Below are positions 12,753 to 24,439 of a stretch of DNA of 64,000 bases, one piece after another; positions within the stretch are counted from its first letter, which is position 1; every line of letters starts with the position of its first letter. Source of the stretch: Malus domestica (Eukaryota > Streptophyta > Magnoliopsida > Rosales > Rosaceae). A program made the position numbers and the translations under genes. The notes under the pieces were generated by a model that made no database searches, was not told the origin of the DNA, and saw only the letters and a program-made list of their open reading frames with translations. The stretch is taken from contig NC_091662.1 of the NCBI RefSeq assembly GCF_042453785.1, forward strand, positions 2,175,001 through 2,239,000, written 5' to 3'.

Positions 12753-14117
12753 TTAATTAAAGCTATAGAAGAAGATGGCCATCGCAGTGAGAGAAGAAGA
12801 GGAGTTGCGGTCCCACCAGCAATCATCATCTTCAGAAATGTTGATAGTCACCTTCTGCCCTAGATCACTGCGGTGAGTATCTACCGTGCAGATGAAGTGA
12901 CGGGTCACGTTGGAAGTCAGTGTAATACTTGCAGGGCTGGAATCATAAAAACCAAGAGGGTTCGAATTTGAGCAGTCATCGTAATCTGCTCATCGTAATT
13001 GTTAGGATCCTTCGGCCACCATAGGTTACTAGTATTTATTAGGCCCATTGCTAATGTTAAACCCACTAAGACTACTAAACCCTAACTATTCTTTTGTGTA
13101 TTTAAACTACTATGTTCATCTAAATGGCATGAATGAAGATATGAATTTAATTTCCTTTAATTTTCTTTTCCATTTCCTGCATTACTTTTCTTGCAATTTA
13201 CCTTTACCATGTATGATCCTATCAGTAATCAACCTTTGATACTTCGGCTACCGTATGAGATCCACTCCACTTGAATACTGCAAAACAATTTTAGAAAAAT
13301 AAATAAACAGATGTTCACCAATCAAAAGGAGAAATTTTCTTTGCAGAAATTCATTTAAAGGATCGATCCAGGTTCTAATTTGAAGAAATAGAGATCACTC
13401 TTATAAAAATCTCCGCCTAGCATCTCTTAGGCCATTGCCTAGACGCTAGACGGTTGGCCATTGCCACAATTAATCACTAGGTGTTTGAAAATTAAGAAAG
13501 AGTGTCTAGACCTGCCTAACTGTTTTAGTTGCGACTCTCACTTAAACACAAAATAAATAAATTTCATTTTGCATTTTATTTTTTCAATAAATTGTAAGAG
13601 ACTTATTGAATATTTAGTCGAAGACTCAATTTATGCTTGTTCTTCATGTTTAAATATGTTCTAATAGTTTATAATTTATATGTCATTCTATTTTGTAATT
13701 TATGTATCTAAATACAATTACGTATTTTTAAGTATAAGTAAACATTTATTTATATGTTATATAATAAAGTTAATCAAAATTAAAAAAAAAAACCACCTAG
13801 GTCTCCGCTCAACTAGTGCCTAGCACCAACCTTGATTGAGATTTGTCTATAAAGACATGACGTCCTGCACAGATCTAAACTGATCAATAAGAAATAACAA
13901 ATATTAATGAAGATTTAGAGAAATAATTTTTTAGTTATCTATTGTATCATTAATCTGAAATCTCTGTGTTAGCCCATGTGGAGTAGGCAATAGAGCCACC
14001 TAGAGGAATAGTCCATTCTAAATCGTCTCCGACTGTGTAAGTATCAGCTGCGGCACCGCCGAACAAGGCCACTGCAACAAGAAGAAAGCAACCAACCAAC
14101 CTCATAAGACTCACCAT
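12753..14117 (-). pseudogene. Phytocyanin pseudogene split by a solo LTR
   Basis: A close relative of the gene at 9117-10111. Exon 1 (complement 13939-14117) keeps ATG, signal peptide and TYTVGDD, but is 2 nt shorter than its relative within the WAN..RFQI region, which shifts the frame. The donor reads ATAACT in place of GTAAGT. Exon 2 begins at complement 13277 after TTTTGCAG and runs to a TAA at 12753-12755. It carries a 14-bp tandem duplication (12976-12989 and from 12990) and a 225-bp LTR. Beyond these breaks the frame still reads FICTVDTH, GQKVTI and the Trp-rich tail, so decay is fairly recent. The Cys before the GQK motif is Arg. Confidence 0.88.
13000..13224 (+). mobile_element. Solo LTR (copia-like) inside a phytocyanin exon
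   Basis: 225 bp beginning TGTTAGGATC and ending GATCCTATCA, flanked on both sides by the 5-bp duplication GTAAT (12995-12999 and 13225-13229). A TATA-like TATTTAAA lies inside. No internal domain is present, so it probably arose by LTR-LTR recombination. Confidence 0.85.
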
Positions 14118-14347
14118 TTCTCTCCTGTGTGTTCTTCTTTACGTCGTCCCTGGCTACAAACCCTAATTTCTTCTTTTACTCTTTGCAATTTTTTTTTATG
14201 TGTGTAGATGATTATTGATTTAACGTCGACTACTTGTACAGAAGTGAAGGGTGACCAAAAGCTATAGAATTTTATTATTTTCGACATTTCGAAAGCGAGT
14301 TTCATTGTTTTCCAACGTGAACAGATAATCTAGAAGTTTGACCTTCT

Positions 14348-14383
14348 TACACACACACACGCACGCACGCACGCACGCGCACG

Positions 14384-14424
<41 letters not shown>
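14348..14424. repeat. Compound microsatellite (AC)n(GCAC)n(AT)n
   Basis: 77 bp of unbroken pyrimidine-purine alternation: an AC run, GCAC/GC units and about 17 AT units. It lies upstream of the pseudogene at 12753-14117. Confidence 0.9.
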
Positions 14425-14428
<4 letters not shown>

Positions 14429-14570
14429 TTCTTTTGAAAAATAGTTAAAGTGTTTTTCTAGAAGCAAAGACCGAAAAGACTAGTATAATATTGTACAATC
14501 TAGCAAGAGTCATAAATTTTGGATTTAACCTCGAATTCCCAACAGGATCCTTTTCGATGAGAATCTTGAA

Positions 14571-14725
14571 AGGAAAACTAATGAAAAGGGCTTGAAAACT
14601 TTGAGTTTTAATGATAAGGACAAAATAAAGGGTAAAGTGAATAGTACCAGAATTGATTTTTTAGTGTAAAAATGTGGTTTTTCGTTAAAGTGAACAGTAC
14701 CGGGTGCTTTTCGTTAAAGTTCCCT
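14571..14725. mobile_element. hAT-like MITE, family 1
   Basis: 155 bp starting AGGAAAACTAATGAAAAGG and ending CGTTAAAGTTCCCT, flanked by the 8-bp duplication ATCTTGAA (14563-14570, 14726-14733). The interior 'aactttgagttttaa' and 'gtgaacagtacc' recur at 27998-28155 and near 60816-61040. Confidence 0.8.
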
Positions 14726-14732
14726 ATCTTGA

Positions 14733-14873
14733 AAATTCGTTAATCGTGTTCGTTTATTGTACATTGTGCCATCAGTTTTTATCAGGTATTATTTGTATTT
14801 AATTTTAAATAAAAATATTTAAAATAATTTCTGATCACATGATGTACGATGAATAGACACGATTTACGAATTT
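14733..14873. mobile_element. Inverted-repeat MITE, family 3
   Basis: The ends AAATTCGTTAATCGTG and CACGATTTACGAATTT are inverted. The arms continue for about 40 bp (cattcatcgtacatcatgtg-like) around an AAATTT-rich centre. A relative lies at 22120-22262. Confidence 0.65.
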
Positions 14874-15585
14874 TTAGAGTCCACATAAAGAGAATCCGAA
14901 TTCCTCAAATTCAACCTTTTTCTTTTTTTTTCCCAGGTTTTCTGGGTGCAATTGAATAAAGCAAATTAAAAAAAAAAAAAACTACGTAAGTTCTTCATCA
15001 TCTTGTTTTTCCGTATTTAGTAATTTGTATATATAGTAAACTTGATCTGTTTCTACTTTTTTAGTATATCGCCTTTACAACAAGAATTTTTTTTTATCAC
15101 GACCCTAAAGTAATGGTGATACTCATCATCTTATGGATTCGAACCCCGTTAATGATTAATCTAATAAAATCTATCATTTGACAAAAAAATAAAAAAAAAG
15201 TAATGATGATGCTCATTACCTTATTTATCATCATTATATGCATTTAAATTTAGAAATTTGTATAGATGATAGATACAAATCTCAAAATTTTAATTCATCT
15301 AACAATGATAAATAAAGTAGTGAACATTATCACCACTTGAGAGTAATTAACATTATCATCACTTGAGGGTGTAAACAAAAATACACCCCTTATAACAATG
15401 TGAAACGTATATTGCCAAGAGACTAAATTGTAATCAAACGAAATGGAAAGGTGTAGGCAGGCATCATGGCCCAAGTCAAATATTTTGACTTGAACTAGGT
15501 GCGTTTTGTATTGTTGCCACGTTGATGTATTTATTACTTGGGCTCCAATATAGATGGATATCACAATGAGAACGTATATATATTA

Positions 15586-15733
15586 CGGGGCTGTGATATC
15601 CACACATTTTATTTTATTTCTTACATATTTTTTTAATTTTTTACCGTCAGATCGGATGAATTGAAGAAGATCAACGAACATAAATTATTAAGGGTGTGTG
15701 AGAAGTAAAATGAGGTATGTGAATAGCACACCC
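15586..15733. mobile_element. TIR MITE, family 2
   Basis: Starts GGGGCTGTGATATCCACACA and ends TGAATAGCACACCC, an inverted pair. The interior 'gaattgaagaagatcaacg' is shared with 52467-52622. Flanking duplication is degraded here. Confidence 0.65.
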
Positions 15734-15739
15734 TTATAT

Positions 15740-16919
15740 TATATGACACAACGTAACAAGTAAAAGCGATCAAATGTTAACCAAGAACATACAGAAGTTT
15801 GTACACCAGCAAAAGGATCAGATTGACCACAAATTTTGTTTGATTGATGATATGAAGATAACAACCGTATTACGGTATTAGCAAAGCTAAAGTTGCTTTT
15901 ATAGAAAATTTTCATTATGTTTTTAGGGAATAAAATATTATAAATTTTTAGAAATGTCAACAACAGTTAACTACGTAATTATTAACGGGTTTAGTACATA
16001 TAGTTGTTTTTTCGTATGAGTCAAAAGTATTTTGAACGTATCAGTTACAAATTAAACATGAGGGATTGAAGAAGAAGAAAAGATTGATCAACGAAACTTA
16101 GTAGAAATGTTTAAAACAAAGTTATGCTATGGTCATTTTTATTTCATTTAACGAAACCATGCCAAGTGGGTCTTTCTGCTTTTTGCCACTGTCTTTTAAT
16201 AGTCGTTATACGTCTCTTTCTCTTAATTGAATAATGTTTCTTTTTATCAAACAAATCTAATTATTATGTGGCTAAACTGGATTTGGTCTCTTTTTGAGTC
16301 TTGACAACTGAAAGGCTGTGGCATTAAACAAACCCAGTTGCAAAAGTTAAGCACGTAATCTAAGAAATTATCTTAGAAGATGAGGCGCACTATGGCACCG
16401 TGTCAAACCCAAATGTATCAATTTCTGATCTTGTGTCAAACCCAAATGTATCAATTTCTGATCTTATGTCAAACCTAACAAATTAAGTTGTTGAAAGAGT
16501 TGGTAAATTGAAAACGAAGTATATAACATAACTGACTTTGTAGTTCAGTTTGTTAGGAACATTCACATTTGCATATTTTGTTTTCAACTGTTCATATATA
16601 TTGCTTTGTATTTTAAAAGAATCAAACAATCTATTTTATTGCATTTAATCTTTACTTTGTTGGAGAAAGTCACGAATTTAAATTTCATAGAAAAAAATTA
16701 TTGAAAAAACTCTGAAGAATTTAGTTGAATTCATTTTGTGTAAAATTTCGTTGATCATATTACTGAATGTCAAAATTCAAAACCAAAAATTTATTATTAT
16801 GCAAAAAAAAAAAAAAAAAAACTGATCAATATCGTATTACAACAATCACGCTATAGCTGTCTAGTTGAATGAATCACATCACACAAGATTTAAAACTATA
16901 TACCGCCCCGGAAAATAAT
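15740..16919. other. Intergenic region with no supported gene
   Basis: AT-rich. It has a short direct repeat (16406-16432 and 16434-16460, 'tgtgtcaaacccaaatgtat') and a poly-A run near 16802. I see nothing else. Confidence 0.5.
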
Positions 16920-18383
16920 CTAAAACAACAAAGCTAGAGCAATGGACAAAAAGGAAGCGGAAAGGCCAGCGGCGCCGAGAGAAGCTGCTGCATTTGGTGG
17001 TGGTGGTGCTGCACCTTCAGGTGTCGGTGACGACGGAGTAGTTGGGGTGGTTGGAGTTCCAGATGGAGGGGTGGCACTAGAGCCTGGAGGGGTGGCACTG
17101 CTGCTTGGAGGAGTGGCGGTCGAGGAAGGTGGCGTGGCGGTGGTGCTGCCGGAGGTGACATTGATGGCAAGCTTCTGGCCTCCGACACAGTGGCCGGTGA
17201 AAGTGCAGATGAAGAAATTCTCGCCGGTGGTGTTGAGAGTGATTCTCGTTGGTGGGTTCGTGAACAGAGCGAGGGTGTTGCTGGTGTTGCATGAGTCGTA
17301 GTTTGCCTTGGTCACCTCTGCCACGTCGTGTGTTCCGTTCAAATAGTTGAACACTGCACAATAAAAAAACAGAATCAACACCTTAAAGACTAACTAATTT
17401 AAAAAAAAAAAAAACGTAAATTGTTTACGAGGCAAAAAATCTGAACTATTTTGATTTGCGTGACAAGAGATCGAACTCAAAAAGAATTGGTGACTTCGTC
17501 ACGACATGCCACCCTTTCAAGGCCGGAATACTCCAGAGCATTCAGGCATAAATACTCTCCAGAAAAACAATCCCAAAAGACCATATTTAGCGTAATTGAG
17601 GCTTACCTAGAGTGTCACCAACCAAAAAGGTCTTGTTAGCAGCCCAAGTTTGGTAAGAGCCTGGAGGGAGGACGGTCCATCCGGAGTTGTTGCCAACGGT
17701 CCAAGTGACAGGTGCTCTTGTGGAGCTTGGTGTTGGTGCTGGGACAGAGGCCGGTGGTGAAGGTGGAGGAGGAGGAGGAGGAGTAGTACTTGGAGCCGGA
17801 GCCGGAGCCGGAGAAGAAGCTCCGTTCACATTGATGGACAATTTCTGACCGGCACTGCAATGGCCAGCGAAGGTGCAGATGTAGTAATGCTCCCCTGAAG
17901 AGCTAAGAGTGATATTTGTAGGGCCGGCACTCTGCAAAGTAATGGGACTAGTTACATTGCAAGCATCAAAAGCTGGCTTTGTCACTTCCGCCACGTCATG
18001 ACTTCCGCTCGTAAATGTGAATACTACAAAGCACAAAGTTCAAGAAAATTAGCACGAAACATTGAATTAAGTTCACATAAATAAATGGTCATCAAACGAA
18101 AACTTATTTTGTTGAAATTAGTATGAAACATATAACTAAGTGTATAAAAACAAGACAGTTATCAAAGGATGCTCATTTAGTTGAAATTATATATACCAAG
18201 AGTGTCGCCGACAACGAAGGTTTTGTTGGCAGCCCATGTAGCATAAGCTGCGGCGCCACCGGGAGGGACAACCCAACTCAACCCATCGCCCACTTGGTAA
18301 TTAGTTGCCGCTGCCGCCGAGCTCATTAGCAAAGCGGCCGCTGCCACGGCTGCGAAAAACGCCATGTTTGTGTTCCTTGCCAT
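16920..18383 (-). CDS. Two-domain phytocyanin, both copper sites kept, GPI-type tail
   Basis: Three exons: complement 18197-18383, 17607-18023 and 16920-17353. They sum to 1038 nt (345 residues) with GT/AG introns of 173 and 253 nt, both phase 1. Residues 1-26 form a signal peptide. Domain 1 (about 28-129) has His71, Cys112, His117 and Gln122; domain 2 (about 167-268) has His210, Cys251, His256 and Gln261. A Pro/Ala/Ser linker (130-166) joins them, and a Pro/Thr-rich region with repeated ATPPSS units leads to a hydrophobic tail. Exon 2 encodes the end of domain 1, the linker and the start of domain 2. Gln as the axial residue is stellacyanin-like. Single-domain proteins are the family norm. 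A TATA box lies at complement 18505-18513. Two separate genes would need a missing signal peptide, so one product is favoured. Confidence 0.9.
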
Positions 18384-18504
18384 TGCCCTTGTGTTCTTTG
18401 AAGGTCAGGTCGCCCCTGTTTTTTTCCTACTCCCTTTTTTATTTCTCTGTCCGAAAACTTGTAAAACTTTTTGGTTTTTAGAGATTGTTACTGTCATCCC
18501 TTCC

Positions 18505-18513
18505 CTTATATAG
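18505..18513 (-). promoter_or_regulatory. TATA box of the two-domain phytocyanin
   Basis: CTATATAAG on the minus strand, about 120 bp upstream of the start codon at 18383. Confidence 0.65.
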
Positions 18514-18519
18514 AGGAAG

Positions 18520-20370
18520 GCTTTGTGCTGACCACTAATTTTGGCTGTTTCGGGCCGTTGGATGGATGCCACGTCTGAGGTTCTGTGAGTAACATGGACG
18601 GTTCAGGTTTGGATGCCAAGTCCGCCGAGACATGGGACTTGTGGAAACTCAGATTTCCGCGTGAGAGGCTGAGAGCTTAGACTAGTCATTGCTTATATCT
18701 TTAGAAAGTATAGTTAATGGAAATCTTTAAGGGTAGGAATTTTTAATATTTTTTTTTTTACAAAATAGGGATTAGTTGTGGAGTCTACATTACATTAAAC
18801 TTTAACAATCCGAACAATTTATTTTTTAAGTTGCACCTCATAGATCATCATTGTAAAGTATTAGTCAAATCGAAAATGTTTAAGACATCTAATTGAGTTC
18901 AAAGAAATTAACGAATACTTTGTTATATAAAAAACAATGAAATTTTATTTTAATAATTAAATAAGAAAATTGTTTCGAATTGAATTGAATTTTTGTAAGG
19001 ATGATCTATGAAACGAGACTTACAAAATAGACAATTTGGATCGTTGAAGTTTAATGTGAAGTGGATGCACACCTAATCTCATTTAAAAAAAAAAATAAGA
19101 ATCCCTTTGCATAAAAGGCCTAATAATTAATAACTAAAACACGTGAGAAAAATCGACAGCTACCGAATAAAAAAGGTTAAAAGGAAGGACTCGTATCAAG
19201 TTACCAAGGAAATTTCCTAATAAATAATGAAGTAGTTTAATTTTTTTTAATATATAGGAAAATTGGAGAAATGTGAATGATGGAAATTGTCAAACCTAGA
19301 CTGTAGCAGTAGTTGGCCAATGTGGACTCGTTAAAGCCTATTGTTGTGCGACACTTCCTCCGTTTTTAGGTTTTCCTTTTATGACTAAAAATTTGAGTCA
19401 ATAAACCAATGGTAATGATGATTTAATACGATGCATGAGTGTGGTGTTGGACGAAGGGTATGACTAATTTTAGGTGGGATCGGAAAAGGTTAAAGACATT
19501 TCAGTCCATCTTTGATTACAATTAAATAACACACGTTCTTATAAAATTTTAAATTAGAGAATCACTTGTGTTTTTGTTAGCTTCGTGCATCAAACCCAAG
19601 ACCATAAAGAAACTTGACTTGAAATTCTACTGCAATTCCATTGCACCACTTGGCGTGATTTTTTAATTTATTAGGGTTCACGATTGTTTTTCTTGTTTAT
19701 AATCAGTTCACCAAAAAAATAAAATAATTAGTTATATATTTATATATACAACTTTTAACTCAATAAGAGAATGAAGGTTTGAAAAGATGTATTTTCGCGT
19801 GGTATTGCCGTCTTGACAATTTGATTTATTAATAAGCATAAATAATTCTAAAATAAACGAACAAGTAAACGAACTTACAATGATAAACAGTTTTCTTCTC
19901 CTCGTTCCTACAACTCACCTCAAGTATCCACTTGATTATCTAAGGAGTTATTAATTCATTTCATTCCAATCTTAGATACCTAACGAAATCTTACGCTTTG
20001 CTTTCCATAAAAAAGACTTCCATCTAAGTGCTAATATATATGATAATATCCTTCTCTCCAGCTCTTTCTCCACAGGCGTTGTGGGATGAGGAACAGAAAG
20101 GGAGAAAACCATCAATGGCCACCGTTCAATCCGTCCGAATACTAGCAATAACCAAAGACAGCCCGTGGTGTTGATCCACATTGCTAGAACTTTATCATTA
20201 CCAGAAAGCCAGAATATTTGAAGTGTTAGTGAGACTGCACCACAGAGCCAGAATATATACAAAGTTACAAAGCCAGGAATAATAATCAAACTTGTTACTT
20301 AAAAGGAACAAAGTGGCCTGCTTTAATTTGCTCATAGGCTTCTTGAGGTTTGGTTCATTTTTGAGAGGTT
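18520..20370. other. Intergenic region with no supported gene
   Basis: AT-rich sequence. The only long frame (about 19972-20289, minus) lacks an ATG at its start and matches no family I know. Confidence 0.45.
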
Positions 20371-20683
20371 TTTTTAGCTAAAATGGTCGTTGAGATTATC
20401 ATAACTCTTCACTTTGATCCTTGAGACTGAAAATCGATAGAAGTGGTCCCTGAGTTTGTCCACCGTAAATCATTTTCGTCATACCGTGAAAGATCTCCGT
20501 TAAATTGAGGGTATTTTTGTCCAATCAACTCCTCTACTTGCTTTTCCATTTAATGGAGATTTTTCACGAAAATAACCAAAATGATTGACGGTGGACAAAC
20601 TTAGAGACCACTTATATTGATTTTCAATGTCAGGAGTCAAAGTGAAGAGTTATGCTAATCTCAGAGACCATTTTGACGAAAAA
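20371..20683. mobile_element. Foldback (long inverted repeat) element
   Basis: Left arm about 20371-20515 and right arm about 20545-20683 are inverted copies. Both contain 'agaccatttt', 'aactcttcacttt' and 'gtggacaaac'-type blocks. The arms resemble the ends of the larger foldback at 35296-36312, so the two share a family. Confidence 0.8.
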
Positions 20684-20689
20684 GTTTTT

Positions 20690-22119
20690 TTAAGACTATA
20701 TGATGCTTCAATTCCCAAAACTATTTGCCTAATATTGCAGGGTTCCCTTAAGTTATAAGGGACTAAAATTGTTTTTTTTTTATTACAATCGATATTCTAT
20801 ACTAAGAAGAATGAGTTAAAGAGAAAGACTCTAATCGTTAGACAATCCAGCACTTGTAACACTAGATCGATTTCATTTCACTAGCAAAATAAGGAAGGAA
20901 TCTATGTGGGCTCATTCCATTACTCCTAGAATTTTACACATAATTGTCAGCTAGCAACTAGTTTGGTTCATTCTTATTATCCTAATGTTACTAACATCAA
21001 CTAATTGACTAGTGTTTAAATCAGAATAGATAGTTTTCATTAGATCACAACCCTAAGTAAGCAAATAAAAGTCCTTTGAACATGATCCTAACAAGGGGCA
21101 GTTAATTAGCTAGATATGTGAAATTAAATTCAGTTTCAACTTCTGCCTTGGTTGTGGACATTTATAAAATAAAAAATCATAATGCTCGGAAACAATACTT
21201 GGATACTTAACAATTAGTATCCAAAATAATAACCACATGAAATGACCCAATGAGAACAAACCATCTGTTACAACTTTAATTTATAAACGTGTAACCAAAC
21301 ACAATATTAACCTCACATCCAAACATTCCCTTTCTTCCTCAATGCCTCCCCCTTCCTGCCTCTCTCCTCCTTGCTTCTTCCATGGTCTCAGTGCCAGAAA
21401 CCTTGTCCTCCCCAACGCTTCCGTTAACCTCCTCTCATCCGCCGGTGCCACCCACTTCTCCTCTAACCTTTCTCTGTCGACCCCGCCCCAAAATCCTCCT
21501 ATCTTTATCATGGAAGCCATGGCAGCACTCAGCCGTTGTCGGGCTTCTCCGTCATGGAATTCATGGCGGTACATAAGCCCAAATTTCCCCAAATAATTTC
21601 AACCTCCATCGTAATTTTTCTTCTGGGTGAAATTTCCTTCGTAAGGTTAGTAAGATGGATATGATTTGTCATGGGTTGGTGAAATTTGGGGGTAGAGCTG
21701 CCATGGCTTCGGGAGAAAGGGGAGGGAGGCGGTTGGTGGACGTATGGCAGCTGTGTTCTTAGCGAGAGAGATGGTGGTTGTTTGGAAACTAGTAAAAGAG
21801 AAAAATGGTGTGTTTGGTTAGAAAGATAGTGGGAGTTTGGGGAGAGTTTTATTTGATAGGTGTTTTAAATTTAGTGGTCCTTCGATGATCAGTAACTTAA
21901 GTACTTTCTAATGAGTACCCAAGTATTATCCTGTGCTCGGAATTATATTCATTGCAATATATTAGTTTAAGCAAGGAGACTTTGCTCCAACTACCAAACT
22001 CCATGGTTTATTTATTTGTTTTATATAATTTTGATTAACCCAACTCCATCGTTTGTTTCCAAGAACTTTCCAAGTGACTGACTGTTGCCTGGAGCAAAGT
22101 TTATTTCTTTGGAATCTTA
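20690..22119. other. Intergenic region with a GC-richer patch
   Basis: 21281-21600 is GC-richer and open on both strands, but no domain, signal or splice pattern supports a gene. The rest is AT-rich and anonymous. Confidence 0.4.
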
Positions 22120-22262
22120 GGGATTTTGTAATCGTGACCGTTCATCGTACACCATACGGTCATAAATTATTTCAAAATTTAAATTTAAATTTAAATTTAA
22201 ATATTACCTAACGAAAACTAACCGCACGATGTATGATGAACGATCACGATCGAGAGATCCCT
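22120..22262. mobile_element. Inverted-repeat MITE, family 3
   Basis: The arms 'atcgtgaccgttcatcgtac' and its inverted partner near 22228-22252 flank a run of AAATTT units (about 22176-22202). Related to 14733-14873. Confidence 0.65.
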
Positions 22263-22348
22263 AGAATCAATCCCCAAGAAAAGGATCCAGCGAGGATCCT
22301 TTTCCTATTTCTGTAATCTAGTTTGGAGTTTTATGATATATAAATATA

Positions 22349-22493
22349 GGTAGTGCTATCTACATACCTATTTTTACTTCTCACACACTTTTTTCAATTT
22401 TCGGCCGTTGGATCGAATGAATTTAAGAATATCAATGGTAAAAAATAACAAAGGTATGTGGAAGGTAAAAAAGGTGTGTAAATAGCACTACCC
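22349..22493. mobile_element. TIR MITE, family 2, with 8-bp target duplication
   Basis: 145 bp, starting GGTAGTGCTATCTACATACC and ending AAATAGCACTACCC, flanked by TAAATATA (22341-22348, 22494-22501). An 8-bp duplication fits a hAT-type transposase. Confidence 0.8.
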
Positions 22494-22921
22494 TAAATAT
22501 AACATTGTGAATCAGTGATAATTTTTTTCATATTTGTAAGTGAAAAATTTAGTGATGATATTTCATTTATATGTATATGACGATGACGTATGGTATTCAT
22601 GTTGAATTTTATACTTATTATGGTTGTCCATTGTGTGATTTAGGGTATAAGAATATCGTTTTATATATAAAAAAAAAAGGGGCAAGTGGACAAAAAAAAG
22701 CAATTGGCAGCAGTTGTTTGTATATAACTAGAGTAAAGGAACGTACATACAACCAGGATTATTACGAAGGCCAAAGGTGAATACAAAAGCAAAATCATAA
22801 AATATAAATCAAATAAAATCAATACAGCCTCATAGTATGTACTGCAATTATATAGAACATATTCCAAAGGAATTACAAATATCAACATGAGCTAGCCACA
22901 TGGCTAGCTAGTGACTAATGA

Positions 22922-24378
22922 TCAATAGAAGAAAGCTGCCACGGCAATGAGCAAGAAGGTGAAGTAGCCGCTGCCAATCCTGGATGGGGCTGAGCTGAAT
23001 GGAGCATGAGCAGCGCCTGGTCCACTTGTGCCGTGAGGAGTAGGCGAGGAAGGTGCCATGGAACCCGATGGTGTCTTGGCCGATGGTGGTTGGGCTGTGC
23101 TTGATGTCACGTTAATGGCTAGCTTTTGGCCCAATAGGCAGTGGCGATCGTAGGTGGATATGAAGAAATGCTCACCGCTGGTGTTGAGAAGGATACTCAC
23201 TGGACTATTTTTGTAAACGGCGATAGTGCTGTTGGTGGTGCAGTTTTCATAAGCTGGCTTGGTCACCAAAGCCACATCGTCTTGTGTTCCATTGACAATG
23301 TTGAAAACTACAAAAGCAAGAAAGTAAAACATTGTCAAAGAATTAATAATTTACATGTAAGAAACAGAATTTGATCGGTGTTTAATTAAGCTGGTTATGA
23401 AACGGATGTCTATACACGATAAATATACCATGTTGATGCTTTACGTGCGTCATGCAAGATAATATCTGAGTGTATAATTACCTAGAGTGTCTCCGACAAT
23501 GAAAGTCTTGCCATAGGCCCAAGCAGCATAAGCCTGTTCACCGCCTGGTACAAGCCAACCCAATTTATCACCAACGACGTAAGTCACTGGTCCTCTGGGT
23601 GCAGGGCTTGGAGCAGGTGATCCATGTTCGGCAGTCACGTTGATGGCCAGCTTTTGTCCCAACTCACAGTGCTTGTCCTTGGTGCCAATGAAATAGTACT
23701 CTCCAGTGGTGTTCAAGGTGAAGTTGGCCGGACTGGTTGTTTTAAGGGTTATGGGGTCTGTCGAATTGCAGTTGTCGAAAGCTTCCTTTGTGACCCTCGC
23801 TACATCTTGGTCACCATTTGTAAAGTTGAACACTGAAAAATGAACAACATAAATTCAACACATGCCTACTTGGAAATTCTTTTTTAAAACGTATTTATAC
23901 TCAGAAGCGAGTGCTTCTGTTAGAAGCATATCAAAGACTCAATTTTTTTTAAGAAAATACATGCAAGTGTCTTTTTTTTTCTAGAAAACACGTCATGTTT
24001 TTTGAAGAGACAATTGCTGTGTTTCGTTAAGAAGCACTTCAAATACTTTTCTTAACCCATAAACATTTTAAACTATTTCTGCCAACTGTTGTAAGAACAG
24101 TTTTTTTGATCTGAAAACGCTGAATCTAAAAGCACTTCCAATCATTTTAGCTTAAAATTGCTAAACATAATGAAACTTGAGTATATATGTAACGTACCAA
24201 GAAGGTCACCAACGGCGAAATGGTGCATGGCGGCCCAACTTTCATAAGCGTATTGACCGCCGGGAGGAACCACCCACCCGATTTTGTCTCCAACCACATG
24301 GGTTTCCATTGCTGCTGTGGAGTGAAGCAAACCAACCACTGCTATGGCTAGAAGGGCTATGGAGAGTTCTTTTCCCAT
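22922..24378 (-). CDS. Two-domain early-nodulin-like phytocyanin, both copper sites lost
   Basis: Exons complement 24198-24378, 23482-23832 and 22922-23307 sum to 918 nt (305 residues), with GT/AG phase-1 introns of 365 and 174 nt. Residues 1-24 are a signal peptide. In domain 1 the first copper His is Gln69 and the Cys is Gly110; in domain 2 they are Gln186 and Ser228. The second His and the Gln of GQK remain in both (His115/Gln120, His233/Gln238), as do the disulfide pairs Cys82/Cys116 and Cys200/Cys234. Type-1 copper binding is therefore unlikely, as in early-nodulin-like proteins. A short Pro-rich linker joins the domains, and the tail (Pro/Ser/Thr then YFTFLLIAVAAFF) suggests a GPI anchor and arabinogalactan-type glycosylation. 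The exon plan matches the gene at 16920-18383. Confidence 0.9.
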
Positions 24379-24426
24379 ATTATCTCTTTGTATTTTGTAA
24401 ATGCTTTTTTCCTTGTTTTTCTCTAT

Positions 24427-24435
24427 CTTTTATAG
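24427..24435 (-). promoter_or_regulatory. TATA box of the copper-free two-domain gene
   Basis: CTATAAAAG on the minus strand, about 50 bp upstream of the start codon at 24378. Confidence 0.6.
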
Positions 24436-24439
24436 AGGT

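Noticed and set aside
16942-17301. Plus-strand Gly/Val-rich frame
   Set aside because: It is the antisense shadow of the Pro/Thr-rich exon of the two-domain phytocyanin.
19972-20289. Minus-strand frame of 105 codons with a hydrophobic start
   Set aside because: Its first codon is TTG, not ATG. No homology or splice context is recognisable, and it could arise by chance.
21281-21600. GC-richer patch open on both strands
   Set aside because: The overlapping frames on opposite strands have no domain, and no promoter or splice signals support either.
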